DNA from: CAZEIW01 sp964512305
Lineage (GTDB): Bacteria > Pseudomonadota > Gammaproteobacteria > Burkholderiales > Burkholderiaceae_F
Assembly (NCBI GenBank): GCA_964512305.1
Contig: CAZEIW010000216.1
Location: 1-24,685 of the forward strand
Direction: 5' to 3'
DNA: 24,685 nucleotides
The number at the start of each line of letters is the position of its first letter. Within the stretch, counting starts at the first letter, position 1. Below the pieces are notes generated by a model. It was given only the letters and a program-made list of their open reading frames with translations, was not told the origin of the DNA and ran no database searches. Positions 8,622 through 15,553 of this stretch are shown piece after piece. The position numbers were made by a program, and so were the translations under genes.

Positions 8622-9833
8622 CTAGCTGCCGGCCTTGCCGCCGGCACCCGCGCGTCCGGGTGCCGCCCGGCTTGCCGGCACGGCGCCGTCCGCGGGCCGC
8701 GCGGCGTCCGCCGCCGCCAGCAGCACCGGCTTGACGACCGACCCGGGTGTGATCTTCTGCACGCCCTCGACGACCACCAGTTCGCCGGCTTCGAGCCCCC
8801 GCTCGACCACCCAGTCGGAGCCCAGCCTGTGGCTGGCCGTGATCGGGCGCGACGCCGTCTTGCCGTCGGCGGCGACCACATAGACCGACTTGAGGCCCTG
8901 CATCTCGATGACCGCCCTCTGCGGCACAAGGATCGAAGGCGCCGCGGGCGCCGGCGCGATCACGCGCACGAACTGCCCGGGCCGCAGCAGCTGCTCGGGG
9001 TTCGGCACCGCGATCCGGACCTGCAAGGTGTCGGTCTTCGTGTCGACCGCGGCGTCGACGAAGTCGAGCCGGCCGGCATGCGGATACTCGCTGCCGTCGA
9101 CGAGTCGGATCCGGAACGCCGGCGCGGCGCGCGCGGTGCGCTCGCGTGCCACCGCCAGCATCTTGTCCTCGCTGACGGCGAAGTTGACGTGGATCGGATC
9201 GACCGAGTAGAGGGTCGTGAGCAGCGTCTGTGCGACGCTCACGAGCGCCCCCGGCTTCACGAGCGCCTTGCTGGCGATGCCGTCGAGCGGAGCGGTCACC
9301 AGCGTGTAGTCGAGATTGAGCTCGGCCTCGCGGACCGCGGCACGCCCCGCCTCGACGCTCGCTTCGTCCGAACGCTGCTTCGCGACCGCCGCTTCGTAGT
9401 CCTGCTGGCTCACCGCGTGATCGCTGATGAGCCGCTTGACCCGCTCCAGGGTCTGGGTCGAGTTGACCAGCGACGCCTGCGCCTGCGCGAGGTTCGCGCG
9501 CGCCTGCGCGAGCGCCGTTTCGAACGGCTGGCGGTCGATCACGAACAGCAGGTCGCCCCGGTGCACGCGCGCGCCGTCCTTGAAGGCCTGGCGCTGCAGC
9601 AGGCCCTGGACGCGCGAGCGGATCTCGACCGTGTCGACCGCCTCGGTCTGTCCCACGTATTCGTCCTGCAGCACGACGGGCTGCGGCGTGGCCTTGATCA
9701 CCGATACTTCGAGCGGCGGCGCAGCCTTGGCCGGCGCCTCGCCGCTCGCGTTGCAGCCGGCGAGCGCGGCGAACGCGCACAGCGCGCACGCCAGTGCCGC
9801 CCGACTGCCGCCATGCCTGATGCTGACCGCCAT
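8622..9833 (-). CDS. RND efflux periplasmic adaptor (membrane fusion lipoprotein)
   Basis: The 403-residue adaptor links the inner-membrane pump to the outer-membrane channel. A lipoprotein signal ends at the lipobox LAGC (Cys27). A biotinyl/lipoyl-like half follows (RSRVQGLLQRQAFKDGARVHRGDLLFVID). Next comes the alpha-hairpin (ETALAQARANLAQAQASL to the AGRAAVREAELNLDYT return helix), then beta-barrel and membrane-proximal domains with RIAVPNPEQLLRPGQFVRV. Length is normal for the AcrA/MexE class. AGGAGA lies 6 nt before the ATG. It is the first gene of the operon, and its upstream region carries a palindrome and tandem repeats at 9861-9936. Confidence 0.95.
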   Translation of the reverse strand: MAVSIRHGGSRAALACALCAFAALAGCNASGEAPAKAAPPLEVSVIKATPQPVVLQDEYVGQTEAVDTVEIRSRVQGLLQRQAFKDGARVHRGDLLFVIDRQPFETALAQARANLAQAQASLVNSTQTLERVKRLISDHAVSQQDYEAAVAKQRSDEASVEAGRAAVREAELNLDYTLVTAPLDGIASKALVKPGALVSVAQTLLTTLYSVDPIHVNFAVSEDKMLAVARERTARAAPAFRIRLVDGSEYPHAGRLDFVDAAVDTKTDTLQVRIAVPNPEQLLRPGQFVRVIAPAPAAPSILVPQRAVIEMQGLKSVYVVAADGKTASRPITASHRLGSDWVVERGLEAGELVVVEGVQKITPGSVVKPVLLAAADAARPADGAVPASRAAPGRAGAGGKAGS

Positions 9834-9860
9834 CCGACTCTCCTGGTGACCGGGCTCGCC

Positions 9861-9936
9861 GCGGGAGGGCGGATTCGACCGCCCGCTCCGCGCAGGTCGA
9901 TTGCCCGCAGGCCATCCCGGGTCAAATCCGGGTCAA
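9861..9936 (-). promoter_or_regulatory. Upstream control region of the efflux operon
   Basis: Two elements lie before the adaptor gene. An 18-bp palindrome (GGGCGG, six-base centre ATTCGA, CCGCCC) spans 9867-9884, with outer GCGG/CCGC arms at 9861-9864 and 9888-9891. Two identical 9-mers CCGGGTCAA lie at 9917-9925 and 9928-9936, exactly 11 bp apart; read on the minus strand each gives TTGACC, a close match to a sigma-70 -35 hexamer. No good -10 follows at standard spacing. These may be an operator and promoter, or a transcribed leader hairpin. The remaining bases 9937-10172 are very GC-rich and I see no gene there. Confidence 0.4.
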
Positions 9937-10172
9937 TTCTCGGTAGCCACGCGCGTTGCGCCCGGACGCGGGATTCCTGTCGCGATCGAGCGGCGCCCGG
10001 GCCGGCGGCGGACCGTCGCGCCCAGCCCCGGGCCGGGACAGAACCGGCGAAGCCGGACGCGAATGCGTGTGCGGCCCCGCCCGCGCGCGCGGCATCGTTC
10101 GCCGCGCCCCGTCGATCGCGCCCGATGCGGCGCGACCGCGGGAATCGTACTCCACCCGCGCCTCCAAAACCC

Positions 10173-10541
10173 TCAATGCGCGCGCACGGCCGCCGTCCCC
10201 AGCAGAACCCAGCCGGCCATCAATGCCAGGCCGCCGAACGGCGTCACGGCTCCGAGCGCGTGCAGGCCCGTGAGCGCAAGCGCGTACAAGCTGCCGCTGA
10301 AGAGCAGGATCCCGATCGCGAAGCATGCGCCCGCCGCGCGCGGTGCCCGGCCCGGCCACTGCGAGCACGCCCACGCGGCGCCGAACAGGGCGAGCGCGTG
10401 CCACATCTGGTAGCGCACCGCCGTCTCGAACACCGCCATCTCGTCCAGCGACAGGCGCCCCTTCAGCCCATGCGCGCCGAACGCGCCGGCGGCGACGCCG
10501 GTGAACCCGAACGCCGCCGCGAGCGACGCCAGCGCGCGCAC
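10173..10541 (-). CDS. DUF423 family small inner-membrane protein
   Basis: The 122-residue protein has four hydrophobic helices and the family pattern: a small-residue first helix ending in GAFGAHGLK, then YQMWHALALFG in helix 2, AIGILLFSGSLYAL in helix 3 and GAVTPFGGLALMAGW in helix 4. It belongs to the DUF423 (YgdD-like) family, whose function is unknown. The start is a GTG at 10541 without a clear Shine-Dalgarno sequence. It lies 35 bp downstream of the Spy-like gene on the same strand and may be co-transcribed with it. A GCGGG/CCCGC inverted repeat (10553-10573) sits in the gap. Confidence 0.9.
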   Translation of the reverse strand: MRALASLAAAFGFTGVAAGAFGAHGLKGRLSLDEMAVFETAVRYQMWHALALFGAAWACSQWPGRAPRAAGACFAIGILLFSGSLYALALTGLHALGAVTPFGGLALMAGWVLLGTAAVRAH

Positions 10542-10576
10542 GAACTTCGCTGGCGGGTTCTTGGAAAGCCCGCTAT

Positions 10577-11116
10577 TCAGTGTTCCTCCATGTGGTCACG
10601 CATCGGGCCGTGCATGTCGTGACCGGCATCGCAACCGTCATGGTGGCGATCGTACCGCCCATCGTGCCCGCCGTGGCGATGCGCGAACCGGCGCGCGACC
10701 TCGTCGAGCACCTGGCGCTGCTGGGGATCGAGCGTCTGCTCGAGCTTGGCGGTGGCGTCGGACAGACGTGCCAGCTTCTGCGCCCGAACGCCGGCGCGGT
10801 CGGCCGCTGCGCGCGCGCGGGTCGCGGCATCGGCATCCGGCGGCAGGCGGTTCGCCGCCGCGCCGTCGAACAGGTCGCGTACCGACGCGCTGTAGGCCTG
10901 CCACGCATTCTGCTGCGAAGCCTTGATCTCGAGGCGCGCTGCGAGCCGGTCCAGGTGAGCCTGGAGCTCCTCTTGCCAGTGCTGATGCATCGCGCCCCGT
11001 TGCGAGTCGGGTCCGGGGGGCGCGTCGGCCGCGCGCGCCGCGATGGCGAAAGCCGCGCCGGAAACCAGCGCAACGGCGGCGAAAATGCGGATCGTGCGGG
11101 GCTTGAAAATCGACAT
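10577..11116 (-). CDS. Spy/CpxP-like (LTXXQ family) periplasmic protein with His-rich tail
   Basis: The 179-residue exported protein has a signal peptide ending near ARA-AD (residue 30) and an all-helical body rich in Gln, Arg and Ala, with two LTxxQ-like segments (KASQQNAWQAYSASVRDLF; LEQTLDPQQRQVLDEVARRF). This is the fold class of Spy, CpxP and ZraP. The last ~35 residues hold nine His, three Met and one Cys, suggesting metal binding. I choose the ATG at 11116 because TGGAG lies 7 nt before it; the ATG two codons earlier would leave one base between them. It is divergent from a response regulator and kinase, as cpxP and zraP are from their cognate systems. The function (chaperone, metal buffer or negative feedback on the kinase) is inference. 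Confidence 0.82.
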   Translation of the reverse strand: MSIFKPRTIRIFAAVALVSGAAFAIAARAADAPPGPDSQRGAMHQHWQEELQAHLDRLAARLEIKASQQNAWQAYSASVRDLFDGAAANRLPPDADAATRARAAADRAGVRAQKLARLSDATAKLEQTLDPQQRQVLDEVARRFAHRHGGHDGRYDRHHDGCDAGHDMHGPMRDHMEEH

Positions 11117-11366
11117 GAGCATGCTCCAGGATGAAGAAGTGCGATGATGATTGGACCCGCGCGATGTGAATCGGCTTCCGGCAGCGGCCGGTTTTTTGTG
11201 AACGTCGGGTAACAGATGGTCATTAGCTGTGACCCGCTGCCGGCGGATCGGCGAACTGACTATCCTTCGCAGGTGCCAATTTCGAAGCGACGGCCGTGAG
11301 ACGCGCCGGGCCGACGGGCCGTCCCGAGCGCCCGCAGCCCTTTGCGCGCAGCGCAAAGGAAGCCCA
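11117..11366. promoter_or_regulatory. Divergent intergenic region of the Spy-like gene and the OmpR-type regulator
   Basis: This 250-bp gap must hold both promoters. Tandem half-sites GTGAA (11197-11201) and GTAAC (11208-11212), 11 bp apart, resemble a CpxR-type direct repeat. Another GTGAA occurs at 11166-11170. They are candidate binding sites for the neighbouring regulator. No strong -35/-10 pair can be assigned on either strand. Confidence 0.35.
11178..11197 (+). terminator. Terminator-like hairpin with T6 tail upstream of the regulator gene
   Basis: CCGGC (11178-11182) pairs with GCCGG (11187-11191) around AGCG, followed directly by six T (11192-11197). This is the form of a rho-independent terminator on the plus strand, but no plus-strand gene precedes it. 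It may be an attenuator in the leader of the regulator gene, or it may stop antisense transcription. The stem is only five pairs. Confidence 0.35.
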
Positions 11367-12071
11367 GTGAGCCAACGCATTCTCGTCGTCGACGACGATC
11401 CGGGCCTCAGGGATCTGCTCGACGGCTACCTTCGCGACGCCGGCTACGAGGTGGTCGCAGTCGGCGACGGCGCGGCGATGACCGAGCAGCTTGCGCTGGC
11501 CGAATTCGATTTGATCGTGCTCGACCTGATGCTTCCCGGCGAGGACGGCCTGAGCCTGTGCCGCAAGCTTCGCGCCCGTTCGGGCGTGGCGATCCTGATG
11601 CTCACCGCGCGCGGCGAGGAGCTCGACCGCGTGATCGGGCTCGAGATGGGTGCCGACGACTATCTCGCGAAGCCCTTCGGCCCGCGCGAGCTGCTCGCGC
11701 GAATTCGCAGCGTCCTGCGCAGGTCGCGCGAGCGCGGGGGCGAGTCGGCTTCGCGCGTCGCGTTCGGCGGCTGGACCATCGACCTGGCGGCACACCACGT
11801 GATCGATCCGGACGGCGTGGTCGTGCTCCTGTCGTCGGGGGAGTTCCGCCTGCTGCGAGCCATGGCCGAGAACCTCAATCGCGTGCTGAGCCGCGACCAG
11901 CTGATCGATGCGCTCGCCGGCCGCGAGGCAAGCCGCGTCGACCGCACCGTCGACGTGCTGGTGAGCCGGTTGCGGCGCCGCCTGCGCGACGACGCGCGCG
12001 AGCCCCGCCTGATCCGGACCGTTCGCAACGAAGGCTATATGCTGGTGTCGCAGCCGGAGCGTCCGGCATGA
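11367..12071 (+). CDS. OmpR-family response regulator
   Basis: The 234-residue protein has a receiver domain (about 1-120) and a winged-helix DNA-binding domain (about 135-230). The acidic pocket DDD (9-11), phospho-acceptor Asp53 in VLDLMLP, the Thr80 switch and Lys102 in AKPF are all present. The C-terminal domain has SSGEFRLLRAMAEN, DRTVDVLVSRLRRRL and the RNEGYML wing typical of OmpR. The start is GTG at 11367, with AAAGGA ending 6 nt before it; longer in-frame versions lack a ribosome binding site and family similarity. The stop is 46 bp before the kinase gene, so the two form an operon. It is divergent from the Spy-like gene, a likely target. Confidence 0.95.
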   Translation: MSQRILVVDDDPGLRDLLDGYLRDAGYEVVAVGDGAAMTEQLALAEFDLIVLDLMLPGEDGLSLCRKLRARSGVAILMLTARGEELDRVIGLEMGADDYLAKPFGPRELLARIRSVLRRSRERGGESASRVAFGGWTIDLAAHHVIDPDGVVVLLSSGEFRLLRAMAENLNRVLSRDQLIDALAGREASRVDRTVDVLVSRLRRRLRDDAREPRLIRTVRNEGYMLVSQPERPA

Positions 12072-12117
12072 CGGCGGGCGGCGCACGCGGCGCCGCGCCC
12101 CGCCGCTAGAGGCGCCG

Positions 12118-13518
12118 GTGCGCCCGCGGACGCTGTTCGGACAGATCCTGATCGCGACCCTGGTCGCGATCGTCGCGGCGCAGGCGCTGGCCGCCTGGCT
12201 GCTGCTCGACGACCGCAGCCGCTTCGCCGCGCGCCTCTGGGGCGCGCATACGGCGCAGCGCGTGGCCGGGTTGGTCGACGCGGTCGATCAGGCCGGGCCC
12301 GGCGAGCGCGCGCGCCTGGTACGGGCGTTGAACTTCGCGCCGATGCGGGTGACGCTCGACGAGCCCTGGCTGGCCGGCGCGGCCGCGCCGATCGCCGAAG
12401 TGCCCGGCTTCGCCGCGGAATTGCGGCGCGCGCTCGCGCGGCCCCTCGAGGTGCAGGTCGTGGCGCCGCCGCCGGAGCGCGGCGCCGGCGGCGCTCCGGA
12501 GCGAGCCGAGGCCCCGGAGCCGGGCGAGCCCCACCACGCGCATCGGCCGGGCCTGCGCGTGCTGGTCCAGGCGCGCCTGTCCGACGGCTCGGTGCTGACG
12601 ATCCGCCACGCGGCGCCGGCGCCGCCTTCCGAGCAGCCGTTCAGGCTGCTTGGCTGGATCGTGGTGCTGATCGCGATCGTCGCCGCGCTGTCGGCCTGGA
12701 TCGTGCGCAAGCTGACGCGTCCGCTGGCCGTCTTCGCGGGCGCCGCCACCGGCCTGGCGCGCAACCTGGACCAGCCGCCGCTGTCCGAGCAAGGTCCGGC
12801 GGAGATCGCCGCCGCGGCGCGCGCCTTCAACCGGATGCAGCGCGATCTGCGGCAGACCCTGGAGGCGCGCGCGCAGACGCTGGCGGCGGTGTCGCACGAT
12901 CTGAGACTGCCGATCACGCGGCTGCGGCTGCGGATCGAGAAGATCGCCGATGCCGCCGTTCGCGAGGCCATAGAAGCCGACCTCGTCGAGATGGACCGGA
13001 TGATCGGCGACACGCTCGAATTCCTGCGCGCCGGGCGCGGCGACGAACCGCCGGTTCGCCTCGACGTCAACGCGCTGGTCGAAGGCCTGATCGAGGACAT
13101 GCAGGCGATCGGCTGCCGCGTCGAACTCCACGGCGCGGCCGAAGCGCCGCTTCTGGCGCGCGGGCAGCCGCTTCGCCGCTGCCTGGGCAACCTGCTCGAC
13201 AACGCCTGCCGTTACGGCGGCGGTGCGGTCGACCTCACCGTCCGCGACGAATCCGCGCGGATCGAATTCGCGGTCGAGGATCGCGGTCCCGGCATCCCGG
13301 AGGCCGAGCGCGAGCGCGTGTTCGAACCTTTCGTCAGGCTCGAGGCGTCGCGGGCGAAGCACACGGGCGGCACCGGGCTGGGACTGGCGATCGCACGGGC
13401 GGTCGCGCGCCGGCACGGCGGCGACGTGTCGCTGCAGCAGCGCCCGGGGGGCGGGCTGCGCGCGGTGCTGGTCCTGCCGCGAGAGGCGGCACCGGTTCCG
13501 GGCGAGCACAGGGCCTGA
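12118..13518 (+). CDS. EnvZ-type membrane sensor histidine kinase
   Basis: The 466-residue kinase has a transmembrane helix at about 8-30, a periplasmic sensor of about 140 residues with a Pro/Glu/His-rich stretch (PPPERGAGGAPERAEAPEPG, then HHAH), a second helix at about 178-196, a HAMP segment, and a HisKA domain with phospho-acceptor His260 in AAVSHDLRLPITRLR. The ATPase domain has the N box GNLLDNACRYGG, the G1 box VEDRGPGIP and the G2 box GGTGLGLAI. The start is GTG at 12118, with AGAGG 5 nt upstream. It pairs with the OmpR-type regulator just before it. The His-rich sensor stretch may relate to the His-rich tail of the divergent Spy-like protein; this is inference. Confidence 0.94.
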   Translation: MRPRTLFGQILIATLVAIVAAQALAAWLLLDDRSRFAARLWGAHTAQRVAGLVDAVDQAGPGERARLVRALNFAPMRVTLDEPWLAGAAAPIAEVPGFAAELRRALARPLEVQVVAPPPERGAGGAPERAEAPEPGEPHHAHRPGLRVLVQARLSDGSVLTIRHAAPAPPSEQPFRLLGWIVVLIAIVAALSAWIVRKLTRPLAVFAGAATGLARNLDQPPLSEQGPAEIAAAARAFNRMQRDLRQTLEARAQTLAAVSHDLRLPITRLRLRIEKIADAAVREAIEADLVEMDRMIGDTLEFLRAGRGDEPPVRLDVNALVEGLIEDMQAIGCRVELHGAAEAPLLARGQPLRRCLGNLLDNACRYGGGAVDLTVRDESARIEFAVEDRGPGIPEAERERVFEPFVRLEASRAKHTGGTGLGLAIARAVARRHGGDVSLQQRPGGGLRAVLVLPREAAPVPGEHRA

Positions 13519-13538
13519 ACCACCGCGCTGCCCGCCGG

Positions 13539-13557
13539 GCGCCCCGGGGCGGGGCGC
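13539..13557. terminator. Hairpin between convergent genes
   Basis: GCGCCCC (13539-13545) and GGGGCGC (13551-13557) form a perfect 7-bp stem with a five-base loop in the 54-bp gap between the convergent kinase and thioredoxin-like genes. The position suits a bidirectional terminator. There is no T-run. Confidence 0.4.
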
Positions 13558-13572
13558 AGGTCCCGGGGGTAC

Positions 13573-15165
13573 TCAGGGATTGCGGGCCAGCGTCGTCGCC
13601 GTCCGCAATGCGCCGTTGCAGGTGGAACGCTCCGGCGCGGCCGCGGGCAGCTTGTCGCAGACCTCTTCGAGGCGGGCCTGCACCCGCGCCAGCAGCGCGT
13701 CGTGTTCGTGGCGCCGGTTCCAAGCCGCGAGGTTCGTGCGGACGCGCTCGAGCGCATCGCGGTTGCGCTTGTAGAACGTGTCGGGCGTCGGTTCGAGACC
13801 GTCGACGACGCTGTCGAGCGCGCGCTCGATGCGCCCGCTGTCGGAAGGCGCCAATTGGAGCAAGGCGCGCACGTAGGTGCTGCCCCACTGCAGCCGCGTG
13901 GCCGGCCCTTGCGCCGCGCCGTAGGCCTGCTCGTGCCAGTCGAGCGCGCCGGCGACGTCTCCGCGCTTGAGCGCGTTGGAGGCGAGCGCCAGCATGAAGT
14001 AGTAGGGAGCCTGCGAGCGCGCCAGCTCCTTGCGCAGCAGCGCGTCCGATTGCTCGAGCAGCCCCGCCTCGGCCAGCAGGTCGGCCCCCGCGCTGACCAC
14101 CGCATGGCGCTCGAAACGGTCGCGCGTGGTCCGATCGGCGTCCGCGACCTGCGCCACGACCTGGTCGAGCAGCGCCGGCGGCAGCGCGGCCCCTAACCCG
14201 TGCCGGTGCGCCAGCACCACGCGCGCGTCGAGCGCGCTCAGGCGATCGGCGTTCGACAGGCTGGCGTCGGCGGCGAAGCGTGCCAGCGCCTCGTCCCAGG
14301 CGGCGTCGAGCCGGCGCCGGTCGTCGCTGCCCGCCGCGGTCAGGAAATCGATGATCTCGGTCGGATATGCGACCAGCAGGTCGAACAGCTCTCTCGAGCG
14401 CGCGGGATCGGACAGCAGCCCCTGCAGCGGCACCCTCAGCGCGCGCTTGTCGGCGCCCGACAGGGGCGCTGCATCGCCGGCCTGCTGCAGGAGCGCGCGA
14501 AGCGTCAGCCTGGCTGCCACCGCCTGCAGGCGCGGCGGACACGCGCGCGCGAGGCGGACCAGCGTCTCGGCGAGGTGGCGGCGATCGACCAGCTGACCGT
14601 CGTCCGTGTCCCAGGCGTAGTAGGCGAGCAGGCGCCAGTCCTGGGCGGACATCGCGTCGCCGCCATGCTCGCCCAGCGCCTCGGCGAGCGCCGCGCGCGC
14701 CGGCCGCACGGCGTCCATTCCCAGCTCGAGCGCTTGCATGTACTGCGCCGAATCGACCTCGCCGGGCAGGCGGGTGACCTCGACCCCGTCAGGCCGGAAC
14801 AGGATCATGGTCGGATAGCCGGTGACCTTGAAACGCTCCGCGAGCTTCTGCGCGTTGGGGCTGTCGCCATCGAGGTAGTAGGCGACGAACAGCCGCGAGC
14901 GCTCGACGAACTCGTGGCGGCGGAAAATGGTCGACCTGACCTGGTTGCAGGGGGGGCACCATTCGGCGCCCCAGTACAGGAACAGCGGCTTGCCGGTCGC
15001 CCGGGCGGCGCGGAAAGCGTCCTCCAGGTCACCCGCGTACCACGCGATCGACGTCTCGGCCCCCACGACCGCTGCGTTGGCGGCAGCCGCCGGGTCGGGC
15101 GCGGCGTGGGCGGCCGTAGCCACAATCAGGGATGCCAGGCCGGCGGTCAGGAACCAGGACTTCAC
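13573..15165 (-). CDS. Exported thioredoxin-fold protein with long helical C-terminal region
   Basis: The 530-residue protein carries a signal peptide (MKSWFLTAGLASLIVATAAHA) and a thioredoxin-like domain at about 35-150. The active site is WCPPC (Cys70, Cys73) and the cis-proline is Pro118 in GYPTM, so a thiol-disulfide redox role in the periplasm is likely. The remaining ~370 residues are alpha-helical, Leu/Ala/Arg-rich and look like degenerate TPR-type helical repeats; they match no domain I can name. I choose the GTG at 15165, with GGAG about 7 nt upstream, because it starts the signal peptide; an upstream in-frame Met would add 21 polar residues. It is convergent with the kinase gene and is transcribed alone. 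Confidence 0.85.
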   Translation of the reverse strand: MKSWFLTAGLASLIVATAAHAAPDPAAAANAAVVGAETSIAWYAGDLEDAFRAARATGKPLFLYWGAEWCPPCNQVRSTIFRRHEFVERSRLFVAYYLDGDSPNAQKLAERFKVTGYPTMILFRPDGVEVTRLPGEVDSAQYMQALELGMDAVRPARAALAEALGEHGGDAMSAQDWRLLAYYAWDTDDGQLVDRRHLAETLVRLARACPPRLQAVAARLTLRALLQQAGDAAPLSGADKRALRVPLQGLLSDPARSRELFDLLVAYPTEIIDFLTAAGSDDRRRLDAAWDEALARFAADASLSNADRLSALDARVVLAHRHGLGAALPPALLDQVVAQVADADRTTRDRFERHAVVSAGADLLAEAGLLEQSDALLRKELARSQAPYYFMLALASNALKRGDVAGALDWHEQAYGAAQGPATRLQWGSTYVRALLQLAPSDSGRIERALDSVVDGLEPTPDTFYKRNRDALERVRTNLAAWNRRHEHDALLARVQARLEEVCDKLPAAAPERSTCNGALRTATTLARNP

Positions 15166-15553
15166 GTGTTTCTCCGTGGGCTCCGGACGGTCTGGCGATG
15201 CGGCTCGCCGTACTTCCCTCCAGCGCACTGTTGCCCACGGTATTCATGGCTCCGCCCGCGCGTCTGACGTGCATCAATCGATCGAGACGCGTTCGCATTG
15301 AACGCTGATCTGGATCAAACGCCGGCAGGCGCTCCACGTGATCGGCCCCTTGCGGTCAGAGGACTTTCAGGCAGCTTCCGGTTCGCCGCATCGGCTCGAT
15401 CTCCCGACGCACGCATTCGCGGACACATGGACACCGTGTATACCGTGAATGTGTACCACCCATGTGCGGCAGATATAAGGTGGGAGAGTTACCCGAAGGC
15501 GTGCCAAATCCCGCGTTCGAACATGCCGCCCGCCTATGTGGCAGTCATGGTTT
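15166..15553. promoter_or_regulatory. 388-bp intergenic region with an FNR/ANR-like box
   Basis: The region lies between the ends of the ammonium transporter and the start of the thioredoxin-like gene. At 15305-15318 the sequence CTGAT-CTGG-ATCAA matches the FNR/ANR consensus TTGAT-N4-ATCAA at nine of ten conserved bases, 140 bp upstream of the thioredoxin-like start. Around 15435-15460 two similar motifs (GTGTATACC and GTGTACCACC) occur. I see no convincing gene; a short frame at 15462 beginning MCGRY does not continue like any family I know. Confidence 0.35.

Noticed and set aside
9867..9884. A T-arm-like sequence suggesting a tRNA
   Set aside because: Only a simple palindrome is present; there is no anticodon arm, acceptor stem or CCA end.
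6634..9915. A 1093-codon minus-strand frame overlapping the pump and adaptor genes
   Set aside because: It is another frame of genuine RND genes; the real frames carry all the conserved motifs.
5244..10622. A 1792-codon plus-strand open frame opposite the efflux operon
   Set aside because: Its translation is Arg/His/Asp/Gly-rich low-complexity sequence with no domain, and it spans several well-supported genes on the other strand. Long stop-free antisense frames are a normal effect of high GC content.
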